This document shows, one piece after another, positions 24,425 through 36,733 of a stretch of 64,000 bases of DNA. The number at the start of each line of letters is the position of its first letter. Position 1 is the stretch's first letter. Under the pieces are notes generated by a model, which was not told the origin of the DNA, searched no databases, and saw nothing but the letters and a program-made list of their open reading frames with translations. Position numbers and translations under genes: made by a program. This DNA comes from Vigna angularis (Eukaryota; Streptophyta; Magnoliopsida; Fabales; Fabaceae). Location: the NCBI RefSeq assembly GCF_016808095.1, contig NC_068980.1, positions 7,784,501 through 7,848,500 on the forward strand. The letters are read 5' to 3'.

Positions 24425-24830
24425 AGCCGAACGGTATGAGTGCGTATGTGACTGGAGAACGAACGTCCCTAGACGAACGCTACGAACACACAGTACTGCA
24501 GCGTGGATGACCGAACGGTATGAGTAACATGTGCGACTGGAGAACGAACGTCCCTAGACGAACGCTACGAACACACAATACTGCAGCGTGGATGACCGAA
24601 CGGTATGAGTAACATGTGCGACTGGAGAACGAACGTCCCTAGCCGAACGCTGAAGGAGATGAAAAGAGAAAGAGAGAGTAAAAAGCACAGAAACAATATT
24701 ATTCACTCTGATTTCTTCAAAGTCACATTTACAAGAACAGAGGTTTAGAATTTATACAATGAAAAGGCAACTGGACAGTTAATTATAAACTGTCCTCTCT
24801 GAAACAATCATTACAAAACTCTAACACAAA
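24425..24830 (-). repeat. LTR-like segment with three ~86-bp tandem repeats
   Basis: At about 24428-24652 a unit containing CCGAACGGTATGAG, GAACGAACGTCCCTAG and ACTGCAGCGTGGATGA is repeated three times (the last partial). Read on the minus strand, the DNA from about 24830 runs through TGTTAGAGTTTTGTAATG, a TATAAATTC and an AATAATATTGTTTCTGTG leader typical of copia LTRs. A solo LTR nested in the MULE is possible, but no target duplication was found. Confidence 0.5.
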
Positions 24831-24995
24831 GCTGCCACAGTCCTCTCTTATTTAGGTAATTTCCTAATCTAAACCGAACAAATCTAACCCAGAACTACAT
24901 AAATCAAGGTAAATCAACAAAAACATAGAAAGCCCTTTGAGAGAAGTATAAGAATGATCCACTTAAAGGGAAATGAAGCCATACAAGGTGCCAAA

Positions 24996-25169
24996 TCACT
25001 TCATCTTAGCCTCTGTAAAGAGAACATGACGATTAACCCTAGGATCAAATTTTCGAAACTCAAGCTTCTCTGTGAACTGTCTCGGCTTTCTCTTTTCATA
25101 GAAAAATCCAGTGCCGGCAGCAGACACTAGTTTCACAAACATCTGAGCCTTTTTCTTCTTGTCACCCAT
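24996..25169 (-). CDS. Ribosomal protein bL33, organellar type (57 aa), carried in a Pack-MULE
   Basis: The intronless frame ATG 25169 to TGA 24996 encodes 57 residues beginning [11 protein letters not shown] and ending FTEAKMK. It matches the nuclear-encoded bL33 family of plants along its whole length, including the conserved [11 protein letters not shown] and [11 protein letters not shown] stretches. bL33 is a small protein of the large ribosomal subunit near the exit site; since plastid L33 is normally plastid-encoded, this nuclear form is presumably mitochondrial. The start is the only ATG that fits the family. The residue after the FFY motif is Glu where I would expect Val, a possible missense change. 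The gene lies wholly inside the MULE, about 220 bp from its right inverted repeat, with apparent 5' and 3' untranslated sequence carried along. The frame is intact, but expression and function cannot be judged. Confidence 0.88.
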   Translation of the reverse strand: MGDKKKKAQMFVKLVSAAGTGFFYEKRKPRQFTEKLEFRKFDPRVNRHVLFTEAKMK

Positions 25170-25644
25170 TCTTTACTCTTGAAAGTGATATCACTATCTA
25201 TCACAAACGCAAGATCTGTAATGGAGGTGTTGTGAGACGCAAATCTGTGTGGTAGATGTTCGATTCGTCGTGCTGCTGCAGGTGCGTAAGGCTGCTCCTT
25301 CCACTGTTTGTCGTGGCTAACGCCGGTGAGGTGCGATTGGAGGTTATCAGAGGAATGGCAAAGAGAAGATGATATGAAGAGGATTATATGAAAAGGGTTT
25401 GCCCCAGTTTTCCTTTTTTGCCCTTGAAGAACAAATCCATTTTTTAATACAAAAATTAATTCAAAATCATTTTTAATAACACGTAGGCAAACTTAAACGG
25501 CCGTTTGTCTAATTTGACGGCAGACCCCTAATTGCTCCAATTTTACACAAAAAAGAACCCAATTGAGACGCCGAAAAGAAAAGGGACCTATTTGAAATTC
25601 ATGCCGAAAATAGGGACCTACCGAGACATTAAACCTTTTTTAAA

Positions 25645-28600
25645 CGAGTATTCGATAAGTAATGAATAAGGATATAATTTTGTTTTTTGAAAAATCACAT
25701 ACAGAATAGATTATTATGTGTGTTCGACCGTAACTATGACTATCCCTATATAATTAGAGTTAAAAAGGAATTTTTTTTTCTTTTTTTTTTTGTAATTAAA
25801 AAATATATATCTGAATAAAATTTATCCTACTAAAGCTATACTTTTTTTTATAGTATTATAAGCGAAATATTCAATACTTATTTTACCTAAATAGAATATT
25901 TATCTTAAATTCAACAATTAATTACTTAACAAAAAAGTAAAATTTAAAAATTATTAAATACAAAAAAGCTATCTTTTCAAATATCAGAACTCAATATTAA
26001 GCTTAATTTAATAAGTCAAGCAAGTGACTTATGTATTGGTATTTAATTATTAATTTTTCATTACAACACTTTAATCTTTTTTTTCTGTATACTCAAACTT
26101 AAACCAATGCAATTGAGAATATCGTCTTGTCTCCATCATATTTTTTTTTTTATATCATTACATTTCTTTTAAAGCAATTGAAATGCAACTATGTCAACTT
26201 GTGTCGGTTATGTACTTTGTTAAGTAACGATACATTAGTCATTTTCCTTTTTATTTAATTGGAAAAATATTCAATAATTTGGTTTACATATCATATTACA
26301 TTTTTTATTCCTTTTTTCCTAACTATAAAATGACTTATAGTTGCGTTGAGTTTTGTATAACATATATATGATTGTTTAAATAAATAATTTATTTGAAATT
26401 TATGATTCTTATCCACTACACATCAATATTATTTTTTCAAACACGAGTTTATCTTCAAATTGTAAAACGTATTTAATTTAAATTATGTTAAATTTTATGG
26501 ATAAAATAGGAAAAAATAGCATAATATTAAGTAACAAGGTGGACGAGTCTACAAATGGGGATATGGGACAATTATGTTGCGACGCAATTATTGGTGAAAT
26601 AGTAGTATTAGTCTTCCAACATCAATCATCCATGTTCACACGAATATGGAATATGGAATAGTACCATTCTACATTCAATTATGCATGATGACATTTCACA
26701 TAATGCAATAACTTATGTTGGGACATCAATTTAATTTTTTTAGTAAGTGTATTCTTGTCCATATTCTAATTTATTTTGATGATCTAAAAATTCATAATCA
26801 ATTGTATAACAACATTTTTTTCCTCATATAAATAAATTAATCATAACTTTCTAATTTATAAATCATAAATAAGTTGAGCTGGGATAAACTCAATGTAAAA
26901 TTTCATATAATTATAATCTCCATACGTATAATATGTTGTTGTATTATTAATAAATGACTTACAAAACTAAAAGTACTTCTAAATAATATTTACACTCACT
27001 CACTTATTCTCTCTCTATATATTGTTTGGAAAAAAATAAATATTTATAATATCTACTAACTCTTATTCAATTCCTGAATTTGTAGTCCTCTCATATAACA
27101 TATACAACATTTCAAATAACAAGAAGGTTAAACTATCAAACACAATTATATATAAATCTCACAATCAAGTTATATACAGATTAATATAAGAAAAACATTT
27201 TCTCTATTTAATTCATTACTTTACTATACATCAAACACATGGATATAACTATGAAATAAATAAATATAATCATCAACTCATATATTTTGAAAGACATATT
27301 AAATATATTACGAGAAATCAACACCTAATATTTTTTAAACACTTTAAATATTCATTAAGTAAAGATAAATTTAAACTAATAAACTCTTCTTCTTCGTCTT
27401 CTTATCATTTGAGGTCTTAATTTATAAAATATAAACACACTCAATAAAACTTGGACATCTCTATTAAATATAGACATATGTACTTAATACATATAATATA
27501 CAAGTTGAGTTAGCATATCCTAGTAGGAAAGTGGCTTAAACCATCAAATCTAACATACAATACATCAATTCAATTAAATCTATCATTTGAAATATTCTCT
27601 ATATGCATGCCCACATACATAATCCAACGTGTCATCATAAAAAGTAATACATGACAATATACAATTAAAGTTAATTAACTAAATTTTAATGAAAGAATGT
27701 TAAGAAAGCTAGATACAAAACACACAAAAAAAAAAAATTTGTTTTGTATAACTAAGGTTATACTTGGGTTAGAGTCATTTTGTTGACTAAAATTGTCTAT
27801 TTGGTCTTTGACTCATTTATTGTTTATTAAAATCAACATTCGCTAAAAGAATTTAATTAATTGTTCTCACTTTAAAATTTGTTAAGCGAAATTATTCGTC
27901 GCTAAGTGAATTATTCTAAACCAACATTTCTGCACAATTCTCTAAAGTTACTTACAGGATTAAACAACCATTTTCTCTATTCCAACAACTTTATACTGCA
28001 CAATTAAATTATGGCCCAATTATTTTATTCCAAAAAATTCAAATCAAATGGACTATTCAATATTCAATAACAATTTCAATAAGATTCATTATTTTCAATG
28101 AAATACAAACATTCTTCAATTCCATAAAACTGAAATCTAATTCTTCTACCAAGTTTTAAATCTCAATATATAATGACTTTCTATATTCACACGCACAATT
28201 TCTTAATTAAGAAAAAAAATACTATCTAACATTAAAATGACTCAAACAATTCCTAAACTTATATGTGCATGAACTTAGTTATTCATTTTAATATCAATTT
28301 AAACCTATAGTTTGTCCTTATTAAAACAAGAGAGCGACATAGAATTAATTGCTAATGTGTATGAATAATAGTATCTTGACATACTTTTATATTTATTTCA
28401 GATTTCACATAGAGTAAAATGATCATAAATACATTTTTTACTTTTTTAAGAAAGAAAAAAAATAAAAAATAAGAAAGGATAGTGTAAATGAATATAAAAA
28501 AATGATGTTTGCCAAAGTATTATTTTTCAATGTGTATTGACCACATATGATTATGTATCTATAAATAGAAAAATATAAACACTTGGATCTAAGCTCGTTA

Positions 28601-28740
28601 CATTTAAAACTAACACAATATTATAACTAACAATATCTAATAACATCTTAAATATATTTACACTGGTACATAAGTTTTTTTACAAATATAATTAATTATA
28701 GCCCATAAAGATTTAGTGAAAATATCTACTAATTAATTAC
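25645..28740. other. AT-rich sequence, no supported gene
   Basis: About 3 kb with no open frame of note, no repeat array and no recognised transposon ends. It may include decayed LTR sequence of the copia remnant to the right. Confidence 0.55.
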
Positions 28741-30130
28741 TTGAGTTAACAATCTCAGTCTTGATGTCTTCATATATGATTTTTTTTTATCAAATAAAAT
28801 GACAATCAACTTGAATGTATTTGGTTCTTTAATGAATGATACGATTAAAGCTAATATGAAGAGTTGACTGTTACATATAACTTTAATTTAAGTGACACCT
28901 ATAGATTGCAACTCTTTAAGTAATTGTTTAAGTCTAACAAGTTCGCTAGTGATTGAGTCCATAACTTTATACTCTATTATATAGTAGATCTTGTCACAAC
29001 ACTTTATTTCTTGTTCTTCCAACAAATCAAGTTATCACTAATGAAGACATAATATTCAAAAGTGGACATTCTATCATAGGGAGATTTTGTCCAATTAATA
29101 TCTGAAATGTAGACAACTTTAATACGATTATTGTGACCATATATCAAACTTTCCCAAGAGATATTTTAATATACTTTAACATATGAATGAATAAATTTAG
29201 ATGATCTACACATGGGGAATTGAGAAAATGACTAACCAGAGTGATTGAGAAGGAAATGTCAGAACTAATAACACATGAGGTTAGATAAAGAATGTCATGA
29301 TAAGCCATAAAATTTAAAAAACATATGAGAAAGATATTCATGGGTAAAGTTTGAACAAAATTTCCAAATTGAATTTTAATTTCATTATAAAATGTTTGAA
29401 ACATCGAAAACAACTTAGAAATATTTTTCATTGAAAACATCTTGAATAGTTAGCAATAAAAGTGACAAAATACTAAAATCCTAAATTTGTCTTAACATGA
29501 CTTGTTCCCAAATTTCAGAATGAACTAAGGCAAAAAGAGATTTAGCATGTTGTGAGACACATTTAAGGAAAGAGCTATGATTGTACTTTTTCTAATTGAC
29601 ACAACTCATAAGAAAAATTGGATAACTTGGACAAACTTGAAACAAGCTCCTACATCTTAACAAGACTAGGATGACCTAGTTGAACATGAATTAAAGGAGG
29701 AGAATCCATTATTGATTCAACATGTGCATATGTCTAAAGATAATAAAGTTCAATAGACCCGTATCTAGCGCCAATTATCTAACTCAAACTTTTGTTCGAG
29801 AAACAAAAAAAATCTTTGGTAATTAAGATAATACAATCAAGGGAACAAATGAGACAACTAAGGGATAATAAGTTAAATGAAAACTCAAGAACGTAAATAA
29901 CATTATAAATGGATAAGGAAGGAATAAAATATGAATGGTACCAACATCATGTGAGGAGAGTCGAGACCCATTGGTTGTGGTAATGGAAGGAAAAGAAAGG
30001 AAAAATGATTTATTACTAGTAATGTGATATGTGACACTTGAGTCCAAAACAAATAGCAAAAGAGAGTTGAAATGTGTACAACATAAGTAGTGAAACTAAA
30101 GTTTTGACGATTCATGTACCATTTGAGACA
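28741..30130 (-). pseudogene. Ty1/copia polyprotein remnant with internal deletion
   Basis: Reading the minus strand from right to left, three copia domains appear in order but in shifting frames. At about 30060-29820 is the protease region (DSSVTYHITSNKSFF, with Asp-Ser-Ser in place of Asp-Ser-Gly). At about 29700-29290 are the pre-integrase and integrase start, with a GHPS block, a Cys-Gln-Leu block and a TLGFRYFVTF-like block. At about 29270-28750 are the end of reverse transcriptase (FLNSPC...) and RNase H (WKNKKQSVVTRS...). The rest of integrase and most of reverse transcriptase are missing between the last two, so an internal deletion of roughly 2 kb is inferred. Many stops and frameshifts show it is old. 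Related to Tnt1/Retrofit-like plant copia elements. Confidence 0.8.
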
Positions 30131-30643
30131 TTAGTTAAAAATTTCAGGTTGTCATGAAGAATTAGATGACACATGACCAATAGAAGAGGACATATGTATT
30201 AGTAGAAAGTGAAAATAATTACCAAGGGGAAAACAATCCTAAAATAGTTAAAGAAATCCAACAACACCTGATCACGACAAAAGTTATTGATCTAAAAACT
30301 TAGGCGAGTCTAACAACAGTGGTCGCTAGTGGAGTAATTGTCAAACATGAGTAGAATAGTGGTGTCGTTGGTCTAAACAACAAAACCGATGATGATGACA
30401 GTGACAATGTTTGAAAGGATCATTTTTCTCAACTGAATAAAGTAGCAACAAGCTTAAACACTAGAAATAAAAAAGGAATTAAAAGATTCTTAGAGTGAAA
30501 AGATACTTACTCAAATGAAAATAATCCACTATAATATGGTAGGATATATTTTCAAGAGATAAGAATCACGGTCAAACAAATATAAAGAAAAAGGGGGAAA
30601 ATGAAAAGTAGAAAGAGTTGCTTGTAATACAAAATATACAAAT
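30131..30643. other. Sequence between the copia remnant and the CACTA element
   Basis: No coding signal. Probably upstream gag or leader sequence of the copia remnant, too decayed to identify. Confidence 0.4.
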
Positions 30644-31494
30644 CACTAGTACAAAAATAACGTATAACGTCACGCATTCAATGTTCAACCGCGGAGTAGC
30701 CAACGTTAAAAATGACTGGTGGCATTTTTGTAAATAAATGCAATTATTAGACGTCGTTTAGAATTGTAATTCGACGTCAATTTGTTATAAGATGACGAAT
30801 ATTTAGAAGTATGACATCCTATTGGATAAATTTTGCAAAAATGTTTGGCCCAGAAGTGAAAATATACTTACGTATGACGTCAAATGCCCTAAATTTAGAC
30901 GTCAAAATGTTATAAAACGTCGAATGCTCTAGCGTTAGACGTCAAAATGTTAGTGAATTCAATGAAAATTGAGTGGGAGATTGAAAATTCATTCACTTTA
31001 TCTTAGAGCGCAAGACATTTTTCTCTGCTCAAACTTTTCTCGAACGAAGTTTGACGGCCATCACATGTAATCTTTCTTTCATATGATAAAAATGCATGTT
31101 AATTAACTACTTTAGGTATAATTTTCGTTTGTTTTGACAAATTATTTTCGTGTTCTTGTACTTGATAGGCACATTCTGCTTTCTTTCTCACCGATGACAA
31201 CACTTTATTCCGACGAACCCACCTTTTGAAGGTTAGTTTTCGTTTTCGTTTTGAAGAACTTATTTGTTAAACTTGTTTGTTGTTGTTGTTTAATTGAACT
31301 TGTTTTTTGTTGTTGTTTGGTTGAAGTTATTTGTTGTTGTTGTTTGATTGAACTTGTTTGTTGCTGTTGTTTGTTGTTGATACTACACTCTTCTAAATTC
31401 GACATCAATTTAACGTTTCCTGACATGACGTCAACTTTGAATTCGACGTGAAAGATCAAAAAATACCAACGTTATACAATGTTTTGTACTAGTG
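30644..31494. mobile_element. Short non-autonomous CACTA element (851 bp)
   Basis: The ends share CACTAGTACAAAA as inverted repeats (13 bp perfect, with GTATAACGT matching again a few bases further in), flanked by AAT at 30641-30643 and 31495-31497. Subterminal repeats are of the form TTAGACGTCAAAATG and its variants, unlike the CCTCGGTT motif of the other CACTA elements. At about 31263-31380 a TTGTTGTTG-rich unit of about 27-30 bp is repeated four times. No coding sequence is supported. Confidence 0.9.
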
Positions 31495-31497
31495 AAT

Positions 31498-32700
31498 GGA
31501 AAAAAAGGTAATGAAAAAAAAAGAGATAGCATTAAGAAAATTCTTGATCTTAATTAGAAATGGTTACGATCCAAAGAATATTTAATTTCAGTCCAGAATG
31601 TTGTAATCTAAAGAATACTCTATAGTTAATTGTTGTTATGTTTGAAATAATATTATCTTAACTTGGTTCAAATAATACTCCATTATAATTAAAAGTATTA
31701 AAGTCTAAAAATTACTCACTTTGTATTTTTCCAGCGATAATCCTATGATAAAATCTGATCATGCTAATCAACCATTAAACTTAATATGTGCTCTATACAA
31801 ACTAATATAAAACATCAAGGATAATTTTTCTATACTCTAATATATTTGTATTGCATCGTATTTAAGCCAAAACAACATGAACTATTAGCAAATACATGGA
31901 CTACTAGTATAGCTCGCATCTCTTTATCTTTTGAAAATAAATTTTGGTCTTGCTTTTAGATTTATTGTGGCTTATGTTAGTATATTTAGATTCAAATTAG
32001 GTTTTATTCCTAATAAACTAACAGAATGTGTTTTCTTTTCGCCTCCAATAATTTTTTTTACTTTATTTTTATCTTAAAAACAGTGTAAATTACTTTATTC
32101 TATTATTGAAAATGTATCTAAATATCTCACAAGGAAAAAAAAAATACCCGAAAGGAAAAGCTAAAATAAAATAACCAAGATCATGAATAAAATCCGATAA
32201 TTGTTTAGAAATATAAATATACTTATAAAGTCAATCATATCTATAAAGATTATTTTTTTATATTTATTTTCCAATTTTACTCTTTAAATAAAAAATTTGT
32301 TTAAATTAAAATATTTATATTTTCAATTTTATTTTTTAAGTGACCGATTTTTTAAATTTAATCAATTTTTATTTGAAATTTTTTAAGCTTAACTATTTTT
32401 AATTACAAAATAAAAACCAAATAAAAACTATTTACAATAAAATTACAAAAATGATTTTAATTTAATAATTATGATAATAACAATATTAATAATAATAATA
32501 ATTTTATTATTTTTATTAATATAAAAAAAAGAGTGCGTTTATTTTCAGTATTATATAATAATTAGATTTCCTTACTCCTAATTACTTTCAATCATTTCAT
32601 TTTTCCTTCCATCACTTCTAGTCGGTTTTATATTACTACATTATCTTGGTGCGAAAATATGTCTTTTCCCGAATTATATCATTACGTTGTGATCGTGGAA
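31498..32700. other. AT-rich upstream region of the MYB gene
   Basis: No gene or transposon recognised. The last few hundred bases probably hold distal promoter sequence of the MYB gene. Confidence 0.5.
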
Positions 32701-32702
32701 CA

Positions 32703-32729
32703 CGTTCACTTGTGAACGCTGCTATATAG
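32703..32729 (+). promoter_or_regulatory. Likely core promoter of the MYB gene
   Basis: CTATATAG at 32722-32729 is a TATA-like box about 175 bp before the ATG, giving a plausible leader of about 145 bases. Directly upstream is a 16-bp palindrome, CGTTCAC-TT-GTGAACG (32703-32718), preceded by ACACGTTC with a G-box-like core. A protein dimer site is an inference from symmetry and position. Confidence 0.55.
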
Positions 32730-32903
32730 GAGAGGAGAAAAGACTCCAGATTTTCTGGTGAGAAGCGAAGAAAATAGTAAACTAAGTCTTTGTCCGTTGT
32801 TTCTTCTGTTTCCCAGTCTTAGGTTTAAGTTGAAGATCAAAGTCCACGAAACCATAGACACAGCCACAAGCATATTGGAAACAAACAGCTACACCCTGCA
32901 GAC

Positions 32904-34919
32904 ATGGTGAGAACCCCTTGTTGCGACAAAAATGGTCTCAAAAAAGGATCATGGACACAGGAGGAAGACAAGAAGTTGATCGCTTATGTTACCAGGTATG
33001 GCCACTGGAATTGGCGCCTGCTCCCCAAGTATGCAGGTACATGCATTCCTACTACTCTAAGCTTACATTTTATACTTTCTTCTACACAACATTACTCTTC
33101 AACCCAATATTGTTGACCTAATGGTGAAGTCATTTGCCAAATTTTCAAGAGTTTTTAAGCTCAAGCTTCTCGTTTTATTTTGAATGCCCAAAAAGCTCTA
33201 TCAATCAGTCTTGAATCCACCTGTTGTTTTTTCTTCTGCAAATAAATTATATGTATGTAAATGTTTACAAAGTACATGGTTTCATCTGTAATTGTTTCTT
33301 AAGCCAAGATATCTGATGTTAACATATGATGTTAACAGTATATGTATATACCTAAGCTCAATCAGTCTCCTTCAGATACACAGCTCTAACTTCTTTCGGT
33401 ATCAAACCTTGTGAATCCACTGTTGTGATCTAATGGTCAATTTATTTGAATAATTTCACCAGTTTTTAAGTTCAAACTTGATTGTTGTCATTGTATATTA
33501 CACACACAAAAATAACATCTAGTCCATAATCCATCATCGCGGACCTAATTAATGGTGAAGTTATTTGAATAATATTCATGAGTTTTTGGGTTCACGAGTT
33601 TCAAACTTCATTGGTTTCATATTATATATATATATATATATACACATACATACATTTACAAACACACACATATATAGTACACACAAAAATAATACCTGAG
33701 AGATTTTCTACTTTGTCTCTGAGTCATGCTGGATTTATAGCTCTAACCATGTTGATTTTTAGGTCTTGCAAGGTGTGGAAAGAGTTGCAGACTGAGATGG
33801 CTGAACTACCTAAGGCCAGATGTGAAAAGAGGGAATTTTAGTGATGAGGAAGAAGAAACCATTGTGAGACTTCACGGAAAGCTTGGTAATAGGTATGTAT
33901 AAATTACTGGGCCTGGTACTACTGTTTCTTCTGAGTTTGCACTACTCAAAGTTCACTTTGGTCGCGCAAAAAGCTGAACACATTCTCATGAATCCGATTA
34001 CACCATTCCCAGTCGCAATGTAAGTTTAATATAGGATTCAATCTGCCGTTATATCATAAATTGACCTAGATTTTAAGAGTTGAACTCTTAATCACCTCAC
34101 TCACTCAATTATATGTATATTATCCCGTAATCTATTAATTTGTTTCTAAACTATCCCAAACTAGACTTCATTCATGTTAATTTTGAAAGTACGATTTTAT
34201 TAACCCTATACGTTTTTAATCTATTATCTTTTTTAAAAAAAATCAGTAATTTTTAGAAAAATTTTCAATAGTTAAAAGTAATCTTATGTAAGAATTTAAA
34301 CTAATTTTTATAAATATAAAATACAGTTTATTTATGATAACTTTATTTATATTGCTTATATACTAGATATATTTTATAACTTCTTTTATAAAAATAAGGT
34401 TATTTTATCCTACACCTCCAATCATTTCATCTGTATTTCCAAAATTTTTTAAAAATTTAAAATTACCTTCTATAATTCAAAAAACTCTACAGTTTCATCA
34501 TATTTTGTATTCGATTAAGAATTTTTTTTTTTGAATTTCGAAATTTGACGAAGGATTTTTTATTTTTTTTATCAGATTTTGAAATCTGATGAAGTTTTTG
34601 AAAAATCCTTAATTAATTTTGAAATTCGATAAAAAAAAGTTTTTTTATTGGATTTTGAAATTGAATGAAGAAAAATATAATCCATAAGAATATTTTTTGA
34701 AATTGGAGGTCCAGAATCAACAACCTAAAAATAAATGTCCATGTTTAATATTAAAATAGTAAAAAGCAGTCTCAAGTCCAAAAGACATAATTATGTGGTT
34801 ATGTTGCAATTTACATGTTCAACTTTGTTAAGAAAAGAAAATTTTATGTATGCTATAAGAAAATCTAAGCTGACCTCACATGTCTAACGTCACCCACTAA
34901 TATAATATAAAAAACATGG

Positions 34920-34959
<40 letters not shown>

Positions 34960-35945
34960 GATTTATAATACATAAAACTTTATGTTATCATATTAGTAAA
35001 AATAGTTTTGAGAACGATTTTTTATGATGGATAATGTAAAATAGTTCTGTCACGATTAAGTTTGAATAATTGCTTCAGTTCCTCTAAGTCTTATTGGAGA
35101 ACTTAAAGTTATTGTCTACTTAGCCAATGAAATTATGAATTATGATATAACTAAAGCTTTTCAAACACTTCAACTATAGGGCTTGTTATATTAGAATAGT
35201 TTCAAAAATAGATGGGCATAAAATAGACCGATCATAAGACTTTGTGCTGAAAGACACGTCTTTATAAAATATTTGAATAATTAATAAAGAAAAATTTATT
35301 AGAATTTGAATGATAAGCGAAACGGAGACCAAAACTGTGTGAAAAGTAGTACCAGCTGACACAATTCTTTTCGAAATTAAGAGCGTGAGGAGGACTGATA
35401 AAACAATATTTGAATTCATGTTATTGTGTGGTGTATTTGAACTAGGGTCATTAATTTCAGTACGAAAATTATTATGTGGTGTGCTGAGCTTGGGTTTGAA
35501 ATCAGTAATTTCGTGGTTGTGAAGGTGGTCAACAATTGCTGCTGAATTGCCAGGGAGGACTGATAACGAGATAAAAAACCACTGGCACACCGTCCTCAAG
35601 AAGCGATTTCAACAAAATTCTATTGGAAAGGAAGCCGTTATTTCCGAGTCATCGGAGACCTTATCAGAGAACTACAGTGACCTCAACACAACAAGCGATA
35701 CTTCTGGTTCTGCTTCGGCTGCAGCAGCAACCGCCACAAATGATGAAAGTTATGATGGTCTTTCTGGTTTGGATGCATACACGGAGCCTCTGTCTGTAGA
35801 TTTCTGGACAGAACCTTATTTAGTTGACAACTCCTATGTCCCACCCGAGTCGGAACCTGTTTACTTCAGTCCTATGTACGAAGTTGAAATTTGGAACCAG
35901 AATGAGCTGTTCCTACAGGAATGTGAGGGTTTATTCCAATGGTGA
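32904..35945 (+). CDS. R2R3-MYB transcription factor, MYB13/14/15-like (three exons)
   Basis: Exons 32904-33036, 33763-33892 and 35525-35945 join with GT-AG borders into 228 codons (227 aa plus TGA). Exon lengths of 133 and 130 bp are the classic R2R3-MYB values. The protein starts [16 protein letters not shown]2 covers about residues 14-62 (GSWTQEED ... RLRWLNYL) and R3 about 67-113 (GNFSDEEE ... GNRWSTIA ... [10 protein letters not shown]), with Phe replacing the first R3 Trp as usual. The bHLH-contact motif in R3 is absent. The acidic C-terminal part contains [13 protein letters not shown], resembling the subgroup 2 motif of MYB13/14/15, which act in stress and phenolic-defence gene control; that assignment is an inference. 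It should be a nuclear DNA-binding activator. Intron 1 (726 bp) holds three imperfect direct repeats; intron 2 (1,632 bp) has an (AT)n tract at 34926-34953 and a small insertion-like block near 34413-34720. Confidence 0.93.
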
Positions 35946-36045
35946 GAAGGTTTGCGGTGCCGTATGGGACTATTCTACCCTGTTATTATACTCCTTATGT
36001 GTGATGATGTGTGATTGTAACTATATTTGGTGACCACAATAAGAT

Positions 36046-36670
36046 AAGGAACAGTGGTGCGTAAATACTTTACTTCAACATCTCCACCATTGATTTAGAT
36101 CCATGTACAGAGAGATTGGGTTTGTATTTGATATTTCATATGCTAAGTATAATGAGATTTTCATATCAAATCTAGTAAGACCCACAAGTTACTCTTTCTA
36201 CCTTTCCGTTGGACCCACCTCAGAGATTTCCAAACCTGTTAGGTATATACAAAAGAAAAATCTACCATAAATATTCAACATATGCTACATATGAGAAAAA
36301 AAATTATATATTATAGATGATACATTTGATAAAGAAGAAAGATAAAAAAGTAACAAGTGTTGAATATATATATATATATATATATATGTCATCTTTAATG
36401 AAACCGTCATGTATCGTAAAAAGGAAAAAAAAAAGTCAGTATTAGCTACTGTCAAAATCCAGTAGTATAAGAAATGTGCGATTATCTTTGAATTTTTTTT
36501 TTCTTCAAAGAATCCATACGTTCTTACTCCTTGTAGGTAATATGGATATTTATTTACCCGTGGATTTATCTGTTATTAACATGATTTAGGACTGAAATCC
36601 ACATATAAATTATATGCTAACAAGATTTTATCGATAAATTTTATACGTAGTATTTTATATTGAATTTTAA

Positions 36671-36733
<63 letters not shown>

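Larger units (their letters stand above)
23310..25635. mobile_element. Mutator-like element (Pack-MULE type)
   Basis: Terminal inverted repeats of 246 bp (23310-23555 and 25390-25635), starting GGTTTAATGTCTCGG, differ at only a few positions. The element is flanked by a perfect 9-bp target duplication TTTTTTAAA (23301-23309 and 25636-25644), the hallmark of the Mutator superfamily. No transposase is present. Inside are a duplicated 31-bp unit (23555-23616), a GC-rich stretch of unknown origin (23617-23950), an LTR-like segment with an ACGAACG array (24425-24830) and an intact L33 ribosomal protein gene (24996-25169, minus). The near-identical ends imply recent movement. The gene content makes it a Pack-MULE. 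Confidence 0.92.

Noticed and set aside
35186..35599. 137-codon minus-strand open frame over MYB intron 2 and exon 3
   Set aside because: It is antisense to the well-supported third MYB exon and has no domain of its own.
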